64,000 nucleotides of DNA from Chalciporus piperatus (lineage: Eukaryota > Basidiomycota > Agaricomycetes > Boletales > Boletaceae), in the NCBI GenBank assembly GCA_038093975.1, contig JBBPTG010000072.1, positions 62,001-126,000 on the forward strand. The letters are read 5' to 3'. The stretch's first letter is position 1. Each line of letters starts with the position of its first letter. Below are positions 11,705-22,835 of the stretch, piece by piece. The notes below the pieces were generated by a model. That model saw nothing but the letters and a program-made list of their open reading frames with translations, had not been told where the DNA came from and made no database searches. The position numbers and the translations under genes were made by a program.

Positions 11705-14010
11705 CTAGGCATACCCAAAGGACTCGACGTACAGCGTCACGCTCGGTCCACCGCGCAAGATACTGTCCGGTCCCGAAACAGGAAACCTCAACGCACGACG
11801 AGCCGACTTTGCAAGACTTTGAGACCCGCATACTGTACGTCACCAGGATTAGCCCGACGACCTCGCGAATGGAATACTAGGAGAGTAGGACGAAGACGTA
11901 CCACTGACAGACATCCTTCCGACCGCTCCTTGCACCTCCTCGCTGAGGATCGACTTCAAGTCCGGCCTTCCGTCCTCCATCGAGATACAAGGTGGAATAA
12001 GCCCTTCCGCGGCGTGTTCCTTGATAGGTGTTGGTTCCAGGAACATGGAATCGCTCTCGCTAGATGGGATCCTGCCCTTGGTAGCGAAGATTCTGATCAC
12101 GACATCTAATGAACGCGGAGCGAGCGAGTTGGCTTGAACGAGCGTATCAGCAATCCAGTTGATGTGACCTAGTATAGTTTGACGTGGATTAGGAAATGGA
12201 AATAGAAATAGACATGCTTCCTTGCTTACTCGCGTCGCGGACAGCCCAGATGAACACCACCCGACGGCAGTTACTGCTCCTCTCTCGGGCTGCTCTGGAA
12301 ATACAATCAGCTTTCGAGATCGTGCGAGGATGGAAAATCACCTACTCTATGATGCTAAGGAACACTGGAAGCGTGTACGTGACACCAGATCCGCCTATCG
12401 ACACGTGTCAGCGCATCCGAGCTCACCAATGAAGTACCAACTCACCCGCAATCAGAATGGACGTATCGTACGCTCCCAAATCTGGTGAAGGTCCATATGG
12501 GCCATCGACGAGAACCTTGATGCTCTCGTGTTCCTCCGCTGCCTCTTTCAAACGCTTCGTAAACCCCCCTCGGACGTTGATAAGGAACACGAGCTCCTTC
12601 CAGCCATCATAACCACCCGTCCTTCTCATCCCTTCACCCTTCGGCTTAAACAAAACAGAGTCGACGGTCGAGATGGAGAACGGGTGCGTTTCGATCGGAA
12701 CTGTCGACACGGAGGGCATGATGAGGTACGCCGTCTGTCCCGGAGACCATTGGAAATGGGGAGGGCGACGCACGCTCACGCGGACAAAGTCATCGGAGAG
12801 AAGTTCGGTGGTTGCGTGGAGCAACCGATCGCGTCCACCGAACCCAAAGTACAAGTGGTTATGTACCACGAGTCGAACGAGTCGCATAAATCGATCGAGC
12901 GCCCAGAACATAAAACAGGGCCAGATCCAGTACGAAACGCTGTATAGACATATCATTACGAATCGTCGCTCGGTTGGAGATAGATCGCTTACTGGGAATG
13001 CTTCGTATGAAAGTACGCGCCTAACAAAAAGATACTGACCAGGTGAGATAGGGGAAATCTTTCAGCGGAATGTCGCTTACAATACCAAGACGAAATGGGA
13101 ATAAAAAAAGACCTCATAGACCAGGGCGCGAACTGCTCGGACGGATATGATGCATAAGATACCCAGGGAGACCGCGGCTGTGATTCCCATCATGAGCCAC
13201 GTCTCCTGTAAATCTGCGCGAAGCCTAGGAAAGGAGGTCAAAGGATGTCTATTACGCCAGGAGGATCGACGTACAACTGCAGGGTGTATATTTCTCTTCC
13301 GACATGGATCAGCAGCAATCCGAAACAGGCTCGTGCTGAGACACGGTGAAAGAAGTTGAGCTACGGAATTAATAAGTCTAGATAAGCAATGACAGCACTG
13401 GTAAATGCACCTTCTCGTAACTGATGCCGGTCACGACTGCGGGTGGAGTTCAATGGTGAGCACTTGACGCAGCAGAATAACCACGTACGAGACACGATAT
13501 TATTTTTGGTACCAAGGGCTGTAACGAGAGGGAACTGGCTCGCAGCAACGACGCCTGCACGGCCACCCCAAAGAGGGATTGTAAGGCCTTCGGTTTCCAT
13601 ATCTGTGTCTATGAACGCGCGTGATAAGCTGCATGATACTCGGGAAGATAAGGTTATTTAGTTGACTCACTATTTATGAATGTCAACGTAAGGAGGAAGA
13701 GGACATATAGGAGTGCAAGGAAAACCTCTGCCAGTTTGAGCTCGTATGAGCCCAATTCGACTGTGTAACGGAAGGCAATGACTCTGAAGACGTTAACCGC
13801 CGCGATTGGGACGCGTTTAAGAGACCATCCGTTGCTTGGGCGAGCGGGCGGGGATGTTGCCTCTTCGTCGCGACTCCCGCGTACACGACGGCGTTTGACA
13901 AGTTTGGAATGCAAGACGGAACCCCACTGGAAGAGACCGACGATGAAGAAGAAGATAGAGAGGCAGAACCACGCTGCCTCTGGATACATTTCGAACGTTG
14001 ACAAGCCCAT
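11705..14010 (-). CDS. FRE/NOX-type ferric (metallo)reductase
   Basis: Minus-strand model with eleven exons: 14010-13671, 13608-13489, 13436-13411, 13360-13275, 13224-13081, 13034-12993, 12939-12446, 12394-12346, 12294-12230, 12168-11902, 11832-11705; 586 aa, phases consistent. Membrane part: TM1 in WFCLSIFFFIVGLFQWG, then LYVLFLLTLTFIN, a helix with FFHR and LLLIHVGREI, and SHFVLVFIFLLGAYFHTKHSH; these four His-bearing positions are the expected bis-heme ligands. Cytosolic part: HPFSIST (FAD), GPYGPSPDLG and ILIAGGSGVTY (NADPH), terminal VCGSQ and SFGYA. The family reduces extracellular Fe(III)/Cu(II) using cytosolic NADPH, usually at the plasma membrane, to feed metal uptake. The start is uncertain: the frame is open for about 20 more codons above the chosen ATG, and an upstream exon is possible. 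Exon 3 is only 26 bp. Confidence 0.85.
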
Positions 14011-15127
14011 ATCGCTCGTTGAGGAAGATGCCGTGGTGGTTGGAGGGGAGAAAATCTTTGTCGAAGTTGGTATTCACGGTCACCCTGATATATAGAATTC
14101 ATACTGAGTGTCGCCGTATTGGAGGGAGAGCAACACATTGCCGATTCTGATTCACCACGACCAGCAGCCTACTAAGATGGGCGTTAATTTGAACATCTGT
14201 CGCGGAGATCGACACAGCGGACTGGTAAGGGTCCGTCCGACGCGATCAACAACAAAAGTCCCGCTTTGCAAATCTGTGCGGGGAATCGATTGGACAACAT
14301 ATTGACTTTTCTTCTCGTCTGTTCTTGGACTCATTTGTCTAGTTGTTGTTCGTCGCCTCGATTTTGTCGAATCGCCTTCCGAGTGAGTGATGAATCGAGC
14401 GATCAGGCTGTCGACTTAGTACCTTGAGAATTACATAAGCCGGTCCTAGCTGGCGAGCGCAGCAGTAGGACAAACGCTCATTCACCAGCCCGCAGCCCGC
14501 AGCTCGCAGGCCAGCTCATACGATAATTCTCCTCCTTTGAGGTGAAGCTTGAGAAAATGGGGACATTCCACTAGCGCCCCTCAAAAAAAAGGCTTAGGAA
14601 GACGCATGTATAATCCATACACGATTAGGCTCGGCTCGGACCCAAGCCGTTTCGCAGCAGACCTCGAGACGGCAGGACTTGCAGGGCGATTTACCTTTCA
14701 TGGGAACTATCTAGCTTCGACGCACACAGGGAATCTTCTTCCCGTTTTAGGCCAACCGTGTGGTCGCCTTCGACCGAGCGTTGCATTGTTGTAGTACTTC
14801 GAGGTTAACGTTCAGCACGAGTCAAAGAAGGCCTCGCTCCCAAGATACCGATCGGGTGGGTGTGTTCAAGACCACTGTCGTAAGGCATTTGATCGTCCAA
14901 GGCTCCAAATCCGGTGCGGAGTCTCTGTCAGAGGTCGGTTACCATAAAATTGCCTCGTACACGATCTTATAGCCCCTGCGAGAGAACAGGATGCGCCGAA
15001 CAAGATGAGTCTTCTATTAGAAGATCCCTAAAATAGCACGGCGACAGACTTGCGTGAAAATCAACAAGTAATCGCGAAAAGGAGTGTATAACACAGTCTG
15101 GATGTGTTCCAATACCACAGAAACCGT
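14011..15127. other. Intergenic stretch between ferric reductase and receptor-like gene
   Basis: About 1.1 kb holding the divergent 5' side of the ferric reductase and the 3' side of the receptor-like gene. Minus-strand sequence near 14090-14190 might contain an upstream exon of the reductase, but I could not join it in frame with confidence. No recognisable coding sequence or repeat elsewhere. Confidence 0.4.
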
Positions 15128-16312
15128 TCAATAGGCTGAGGAGGGCCACTCAGTGTGCGAATACAACTGACTGCCCCCGGGCAGACTGGCACTTGCGCCA
15201 GTACTTAGATCATTTGTGTTCAACTCCACCGTTGTAAGGCATTGTGTACTCCTGGGAGGTGGTGTAGTGAAGTCATCGTCCGAGGAACTCTCCGACTCGG
15301 ACGGGAGCTCCCCGTCAGGTGAACTCAAAATTACGCGGTACGCGTACGTGACGACGACGAGCAAGTTGCAGACAATCAGTGATATTAGCAGCTATGTAGT
15401 CAATCAGCTATCTGTGAGGGTGACAGCCTGGACTCTTACCTCTAAAACGAAAAGAATCTCTTGAGTAACCCTAGCATCAACCACCTGAGCAATAGTATGA
15501 GCCAGCGATATGATCGACAGGACCGAACTCGATGAGAATATGGAGATGATCATTCTACGCTGTCGTCGGGGAAGCTTCACTCTCCACAGAAGCTTCAGAG
15601 AAAGGATAACGAGCGTTGCGTCGGAAAGACAATCAGCTGTTGCGAAAGTAGTAAGCATGTGAATCGAAGAAGGGTTATGAAGTACTTACTTGTCACTTCA
15701 GTGACGGATATATAGTGTGGCATGAAACACGCAGGATAGCCCAACGACATTTTCGTGTGGGATGCACACCAACACGACTTCATAACAATCAAGGCAACCC
15801 AGAAAGCGATGAAACAGGCGGCGATAACCTGCGCAATCAGCCGAAACGTTGTCGAGGGCGATATAACCCGCATAATCGAGTAAATGAGGCTCATTCGAAC
15901 AGACCTGCCAGTGAAACGTAGGCCACGGAAGAAAATGTAAGTCGGGAATATACCCACCACACGACGCATGTAAACATGTAGGAAATGATCCAACCGGTAA
16001 TGAGTGCTATCTCATGGTCATCTATGGGTGAGATACTCAGCACGCGTCAACTCCACAAATGAAAAGGCTTGCGGGTCATAGCAAACAGTAAAGTTGAAAT
16101 GATGTTCGTCACCGAGAGGATCATCGCAACTGCTGCCCAACCATCCTCCCACCAAAATCTTCGTATCTTCAATCGAAACACCAACCGAAAAAGAGTGAGC
16201 GCCACGGCTAATCCCTGGACCGCCATGGACACGACTGAGACAAGGTCTTGATAAGTGTACGAAGGAGTGTAAGTCAAAACTCACAAGAGAATGTGGAATA
16301 GTTGAATGCCAT
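15128..16312 (-). CDS. PTH11/rhodopsin-like seven-helix membrane protein (5' exons uncertain)
   Basis: Well-supported exons (minus): 15958-upstream, 15904-15690, 15636-15440, 15391-15128. Splicing gives WIISYMFTCVVW/SVRMSLIYSIMRV, a long helix FRLIAQVIAACFIAFWVALIVMK, ISVTEVT/TDCLSDATLVILSLKLLWRV, IISIFSSSSVLSIISLAH, then a last helix LLISLIVCNLLVVVTYAYRV and a Ser/Asp-rich cytoplasmic tail. An upstream frame (about 16050-16253) gives the typical N-terminal pair of helices ending in RFWWEDGWAAVAMILSV. The link between that segment and 15958 does not splice cleanly in my hands, and the first exon (ATG at 16312, implied 38-bp intron) is tentative. The family is often annotated as a rhodopsin or PTH11-like receptor in fungi; ligand and G-protein coupling are unknown. 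A frameshifted copy is possible. Confidence 0.62.
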
Positions 16313-17067
16313 GATTATACTAACATGGAAGTTGTTGTTTACAGATCCTCAGGTTGTGAAGTGATATAAGTAAGCTGAAGCGGTCTGCCAATCGCCGACA
16401 CTGTGGGTCCGAGTCAGTGGCAGGGTCGATTAGCCTTGAGAAGGTCAGTTCGGCCTTGAGGCACAAGTATTCATTACCCACGGGGTTAAACTCGGGGTTT
16501 TTTCAAGGGACTTAGACTTGGTACATAATACATATGACCCAACTCAGCTCTGAGCTTCTGTTGAACAAAACAACGAAAGGGCCTGAATCCTCTTGTATCA
16601 CTACTGGCTTAAGCTATTTGATGGACTTTAGTCTCTAAATTCGCGAGCGAGGGTTGTCCCAACGCACAACAATCGAAACGGACGTACCACATTAGTAGTG
16701 TGGTCTACCAATTCTGCGCCCAGGTGCAGTGGAGAACGGTTGATATGAAGCGCGGGTATCATGGAGCTTAGGGGGTTGGGAGCCTTTGCCTAACCAACGG
16801 CGAAACAATTCGCCGCGATTTGTTGCAACCGCGTTCCGTAGCTTCCGGTTTATGCCTGCCTGTCGAACTTTGGTTTGACTCAGACGAGTGATCTCATTGA
16901 GATCCAGTTGGACACATGCATGTTTAGTATGCGAGTTTGTATGAATCGCTTCCGCCACCGAGCTGACAAATGCGATAGAATACGGAGGGAAAGAATTTTT
17001 GTGGTCATCTCGGTGGGTCAAAGGAATGTTCTATGTAAGAAGCGAATGACTTCGCATTAGATACAGT
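16313..17067. other. Intergenic stretch, nothing recognised
   Basis: About 0.75 kb upstream of the receptor-like gene and downstream of the decayed SDR. Open frames are short and lack family signatures. No repeat or transposon terminus seen. Confidence 0.4.
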
Positions 17068-18368
17068 TCAGTCGAAGTATACGCCCCCGTTGATGGAAAT
17101 CTGTCAAGAGCCTTAATCAGCAGCTGTTCCTCTCGGATGTAAGGGCAACCGTACCGTCTGGCCTGTTCAGGATCGTGAACCTTCTAGTGAGTCAAGCTAT
17201 ACTAGGATGAAAAAATCAGTTCTTACCAGTGATGTAGTGTGCCTCGGGTGACACTAAGTACGACACAAGACCTGCAATGTCTTCGGGTTTCCCTATATAT
17301 CCGACTGCGGCCTTCTTCGCCTGTTATCAACGGTTGAGTACATCGACCAATATCTGTGCCGAAAATAGGATATTACCAGTTCATGGGCACCACCTTGATC
17401 ACCAGTATGTTTCACCATACAGTCGTGGAGGGAACCAACTGCAGACCCAGGCTCACTGATCAACGGAAGAAAGTTACAAGGGTCAATAAAACGACGAACA
17501 CATCATTGTTCCAACGGCACCTCCAGACATAAATAACCCACGTTTTGTTACCTGCCGTTTGAGTCAGTCCACGGACTGAAAACTTTGATGCGCAGTAAGC
17601 ACCAGGAATCATGTGTCCTGCAGCGTATTAAGCAGCAGAAACTCGGGAGTGGAATGATGAACTTGAAAGACAATACTGACCTTGCTTGCCGGCGATCGAG
17701 CTTGCGCCGATGATGCGTCCCTTGACTCCCTGTGCGATCATCTCCGATGCCGCATATTTGTAACAAAAAAATGTTGCACCAGCGTTGACTGCTAGCGTGG
17801 TGTCCCAATCATCCGCGGTTGCTGTCAGTGGTATAAAGCAGATGTCAGTTTAACTGTGAATATGAAGTCGCGGTGTTAAAAACTGACTTTCGAGGATTGT
17901 TTTGGTCCTGACTATTCCATTAGCCACCATCTAGCGACGACATATGAGCATGGCGAGGATCACAGAACTTGTGTTGTGTGTAGGTCAAGCAGTGCCTGCG
18001 TGACGCTGTCACAGCATTTCGGAGTCCTCGAAACTCACTGTGTGGCATTGACCAATGACACGAAATGAATGGCCCAAAGTCTTACCACATCAAGGCGTCC
18101 CAAAGTCTTGACCACACCTTCCAACATACCCTTGACTTGTTCCTCGACGGCTCACGTCCGTCACCAAAATGGAGACTCTCCGTGATGGATATGTTTTGAA
18201 AAGTTCATCGCGCAATTCATCCAGCTTATACTGATTCGCTTGAACATCATTTAGACCAATATCATACCCATCCGCCGCGAGTCGCAGTGCAATACTCCGG
18301 CCGATACCCTGGCCTGATCCCGTCACCAAAGCGACGGCTTTGGAGTTGGCTGTCGTATCACTCGACAT
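17068..18368 (-). pseudogene. Decayed short-chain dehydrogenase/reductase (duplicate of 18856-20123)
   Basis: Starts MSSDTTANSKAVALVTGSGQGIGRS (ATG at 18368-18366), with the Rossmann TGxxxGIG intact, and follows the exon plan of the intact neighbour. Three defects separate it from that copy. There is one extra base near 18149-18150 (after the codons for TDVS), which shifts the frame. The NAG motif reads N-G because one Ala codon is missing. The exon encoding the segment after the catalytic helix (AVEFGRHGITVNAYAPG in the neighbour) is absent between about 17560 and 17430. The YxxxK pair survives as YCASK, the 8-bp penultimate exon encoding part of GQT is still present, and the last exon reads ISINGGVYFD. 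These features make an active enzyme unlikely. A transcribed but non-functional locus is possible. Confidence 0.8.
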
Positions 18369-18855
18369 TTGAGGCTTAGTGATCCTAGAGGGGGGGCGGT
18401 ACAGCATGGATACCTGTCCCTAGCTCGCTAAGTATGTCCCCTGGGACTACTCCCACAGAACGTGGGTTTGAAGCCTTACATGTGATTATCGTGGGTCCAC
18501 ATGATGTTCCATTCCAGCGACGGTCACATGTTTGCTATTTTTGCAACAGCCTCCTTTCAGCCACCTCGATCCTGATCCTTCATCGCGATCCGTTCGTGAA
18601 GCGCCATGTTCTCGGTCATTCTTTGCCACCAATCAGAACATAGGCTCCCTTAGATCCCTATGAAGCATGGATTCCGAAAATGAAGGTTCTCGGGTGCACG
18701 AGGCAGAAGGATCATGGCACTGGGTCAAAGCGATAGAATTCATAGGTTCTGGTATAAGGCACCGGTCATTTCCTCGAGCATGTGGTGTGTCTGCTAGCAT
18801 CGGTAACTGAAACTCCTCTCCATCTTCAATCAATAGGTTGACATCAGCATTATAC
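18369..18855. other. Spacer between the two SDR copies
   Basis: About 0.5 kb. It should contain the promoter of the decayed SDR and the 3' UTR of the intact one, both on the minus strand. No open frame with family signatures and no transposon end seen. Confidence 0.4.
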
Positions 18856-20123
18856 TCAGTCAAAGTGTGTTCCGCCGTCGATGGAGATCTAGGGGATCGA
18901 CTTATGAGGTGTAAGTCACTTGTGAGAGAGCAAAAAATTACCGTCTGGCCTGTATGAATTGATGATGATAAGTACCCAATTATAGTATGAAAGCGGATGC
19001 AACTGACCAGTGATGTAGCCTGCTTCTGGTGACACCAAGTATGACACCAGACCCGCAGTATCTTGGGGAGTCCCTAGGTGGCCAACTGCGGCCATCTTCT
19101 TCAACTATTTCGAGGTGGTAAGCATGTATAGCCTATACCATTCTAATCAACACTACCGGCTCAGTAACACCACCCTCGTCACCAGTGAGCTTCACCATGT
19201 CTGCCTGGAGTGTGTCCACTGCAGTTTGGATTCGTCAAACATCAGAACGACCAATCAGCCAACGACATACACATTGCGGACTCTGTGAGGCCTGGAGCAT
19301 AAGCGTTCACAGTTATGCCGTGCCTCCCAAACTCGACAGCTGAAGAATGGTGAGATCGCCGTCAAGTCATCATCAGCAAATCCTCGAACCTGCTACCTGA
19401 GTCAATCCGCGGATTGCAAACTTCGACGTGCAGTAAGCACTGAGGAATGGATGACCTTCAGGAGACCGATGTCAGAAAAGAGGTGCCAAGTCGCACTGAA
19501 GGCCTTATCACAGAAAAGGTACTATTACCTTTCTTCCCGGCGAGAGAGCTAGCACCGATGATGCGGCCCTTGGTGCCCTGGGCTACCATCTGTTGGGCTG
19601 CGTATTTATAGCAGAGGAACGTTCCGCGAACGTTGATGGCTAATACGGCGTCCCAGTCATCCGTGGTGGCTAATGCGGTTTCGGAGGCAAAGCTTCGTTG
19701 AGTCCGCCTCTTTTGATATAACGAAAATTAACACTCACTTTGGAAGATTGGACCAGTTCTCAGAATACCTGCGTTCGCGATCATCTAACAGAGAATGTCA
19801 ACATCGGCTTCAAGCTGTCGGGATGATCGATGGCTCACCACGTCGAGGCTTCCCAGAGTTTGAACCAATTCCTCGATCATGTTCTTCACTTGTTCCTCGA
19901 TGCTTATATCCGCCACCAGGGTGCAGACTCGTCGTCCCGGACACTCCTTGGTAATTTCTTCTTTCACTGCATCGAGTTTATGCTGGTTGACTTTGACGTC
20001 GTTTAAGCCGATATCGTACCCGTCCGCCGCGAGTCTGAGTGCAATGATTCGACCAATCCCTTGGGCTGAGCCCGTTACGAGGGCAACGCCTTTGGAATTG
20101 GAGGTACTGCCTGCGATAGCCAT
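18856..20123 (-). CDS. Classical short-chain dehydrogenase/reductase, acetoin/diacetyl-reductase-like
   Basis: Minus-strand model with nine exons: 20123-19839, 19784-19739, 19669-19529, 19455-19390, 19339-19271, 19218-19157, 19104-19008, 18949-18942, 18888-18856; 268 aa, phases consistent. Motifs: TGSAQGIG cofactor loop (~17-24), NDVK after beta-2 (acidic residue there suggests NAD(H) preference), NAG (~98-100), GASSLAGKKG with the catalytic Ser, YCTSK catalytic Tyr/Lys, NAYAPG, and a C-terminal GQTISIDGGTHFD. It is a soluble oxidoreductase of the classical SDR family (about 250 aa). The butanediol/diacetyl reductase-like assignment is from overall resemblance only and the substrate is unknown. 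The penultimate exon is only 8 bp, conserved in the decayed neighbour. An alternative in-frame ATG lies 12 codons upstream at 20159. Confidence 0.87.
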
Positions 20124-22835
20124 GATGATGTGTAGAGGTGAAGAGGGTTTGATGTCCACGAATGCTCGTTTCGCATGCGTCTACCTGGCTTTTATCTGTT
20201 TTAGGGGATCCCGAACACAGAAATCACTTTGCTCACGCCGGTCAGAGTAAGTTCATCATTCTTACGTCCAGTTAGCACAACACAAGCAATTGTATTCTCC
20301 TTTGGGATCGTTATGGGTTCCTGCAGCTATCCTTCAGGTGTGTACCGGAGCTTGATGGTGACCGTTGGAGCAGTGTGGGCGTTGACTATGCCTGACAGGT
20401 CTGAGTACTCAATTCAGTGGTCGGGATGGTCAACTGACTGTCGGCAGAACCCAAACACGCGGTCAATTTAAATTCTAAGGTGGAAGTCGCCAGCGTGGCT
20501 TGTCTGAATTCGGAAACCAGCGCACACCGTAATTGGGCTGCTTAGATCGAGGTGCAGAAGGGTGCAGAGCCCCGTCAATATCGGAACCGGATGTTTTGGT
20601 CCACCCGCAGGCACTTCAGGGCGCGGTGGCAACGGAACTTGTCGGGAACTGAGTCAAAGTGGGGCTTCGAACATCGAACCGAAGTGCTACTGTTAGCTCA
20701 AGCATTGATTATATGTTACTACATATGTACTCATCTGTAGCATCGTCCGACCTCTTCGAACTCTTGTCGGCTTGCAGCGCTACAAATCCCGCAGTAAAAT
20801 TCAAATGGTCTCGTTCATGAGTGAATTTCAAGCCTAAGTAGAGTAGGGTGATTCAGATGATTTACCAAGCTTCGACGACAAGGAAAGCATCAGACTTGCA
20901 TACAGACGCGGCATGCAACATGATCCAGAATTAGATGAACTTCTGCGATATCAGGCACAACGGCAAAATGTTCAACGTCACGGTGGTACGACCGCAAGAA
21001 AATAAGATACCAAACATGGATCACAGCATCTCATTGATGCCTAGGGCCTAAGGGGTGGGTGGTGATATACCCTGAGACGGATCGGTGTCCATTTGAATGG
21101 GTGGTGGACGCTCACCGCTCCGGGAATCTGTGTTGCATTTTCAGGCAGCACGATGGGAACCAACACCATAGGCCCGGTTATTCGCCATAGCCGCGGCCCG
21201 GGAAAGCTGAGCACTGCGCCGCAGTCGTAGATACCGGTTCAAGTGCAGAACCAACACTTCCGTACGAAAAGAACCGTCCCAGATTCCAGAATCGGCCGTG
21301 ACGGAGTATGTACTATACAGAGCCTGGATGCGGCGAGAATGGGGGTCATCTCGGGTGTCCTCGAATCATACTAGTACTAGTAAGAACTCACCTTCGAGAC
21401 CATCCTTGTTCCACATGATAAATCTCTCGCGGATAATAAAATTAGGACCTGTCATTGTCAACGAGAGAGAGCTCACAAGAGCCGTACGTCAGCAGTGCTT
21501 ACCAAATCAAAGGGGCCCAAAACTTTGTCTGACCGTATCATGCATCACCCCTCGACAATCCGCTTCATTTCCTCATCCACAACTCATCCAGATTATCCTT
21601 GTTGATTTCAAGATCGTTCAACCGGATATTCTATTCATCGCTCGCGAGCCGGAGGGTTATCCCCCTTCAACTAGTCCATGATCTTGTCATCAAGTACGCT
21701 TTTCGCGAGGGAGGTAGGTGAAGCTCAATGGACACAAGTGGTAAGTTGTTGATCTCTTGGCACCGGAGACCAGTTGGCTGGACCAATGAGCTCGCTCAAA
21801 TGCTTATTATACCCCTCGTAACAGGGCCTGCGTCGACGCAGTTTCAAGGCGGTAACGGCAACGATGGTAAGCTTCGATCCACTGATGTCGAATTACCCAG
21901 AACAAGCGTTCGGAGAGCAGATCGCACGTTCGGTTTGACTTTTCTCCTCGGTCTTTCGATCGGATCGTACACAGAAGGAACCTGCATACATGATGTCATT
22001 CGAAGGTTCTTATGTCCGACGATATGATGTTTTCGCAAGAGAAAACCATATTGATCAGTGCTGGGTGCATACTGGATGATCATAGCGCATATACGCGAAA
22101 GCCGAACTATGCCAGCAGTAACAGGCCAAGTGGGACCGATGACATCATTGTCATTCCGAAGGGCCTCTCGGGAGTGTCGCATTAATCACCCACAGTCGAC
22201 GAGGGTTTTGTCCGAATCCCGCAATCTGAATTAAAATTGACGATCGCCCCGCGTTTCGACACCGAGGTTGGCTACAAGATTATGACGAAGCCATAGCTGG
22301 GGTTTTCAGCGACCCCGCAAAACATGATGCAGGCCGGCAAGGATGGCATTATGAACTTTGGTATCGAGGGGGCCGAGGTTCCATCCCGCCTTCTATCACC
22401 TGATCGACCACATTTGATATTTGTTTATGGTATTATGGTCGGTATTCGACGGGCCACCAGAGCATCATCAGCAAAGAAAGAACCCAGAAAGAGTGACGTG
22501 CCTGTAACCGGACGCATGGTTCAAAAGCAGGCTCGTCGCCTTCAACCTGACCAGGTGTTTTCTACCAAGGTGCGTCAATTGAATCTCCTGTTCAGGTGAG
22601 TTCCAAGTTGTAAAACGATCGGGGTGTTTAATTTGGCCCGAACAACATATCTCTCCGTGTCTCCGTCTGTGTGCGGTTGGTATATTGTCTAGGGGACGCT
22701 CGCTGACAACCACATCATTTCGTCGCACGAAGTTTATGTGGGCCAACTCTGACGGTGTTCTTGTAAGCACGTCATTGCACGTTTTACGGTAAAAGCCAGG
22801 ACTAACTTCTCTAATAAGTACTAGGGTTTCGCCAA
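20124..22835. other. Intergenic stretch with SDR relic and little else
   Basis: About 2.7 kb upstream of the intact SDR and downstream of the second helicase gene. Apart from the relic at 21420-21660 I find only short frames without family signatures. I looked for AAA-module remnants below the stop of the helicase paralogue and saw none. Confidence 0.45.
21420..21660 (-). pseudogene. Fragment of a third SDR copy
   Basis: Minus-strand translation across frames gives LRLASDE then NIRLNDLEINKDNLDEL, matching the GLNDVKVNQHKLDA region of the intact SDR. It is followed by EEMKRIVEG and KVLGPFDLV, matching EEQVKNMIEEL and TLGSLDVV, and then a GTAAGC donor in the equivalent place. Stops and frameshifts interrupt it, and neither the cofactor-loop exon nor later exons are recognisable. 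It is best read as an old tandem duplicate. Confidence 0.55.

Noticed and set aside
11705..20123. Ferric reductase, receptor and SDRs as a metabolic gene cluster
   Set aside because: No backbone synthase, transporter or regulator is present, and the SDRs are simple tandem duplicates; adjacency alone is not enough.
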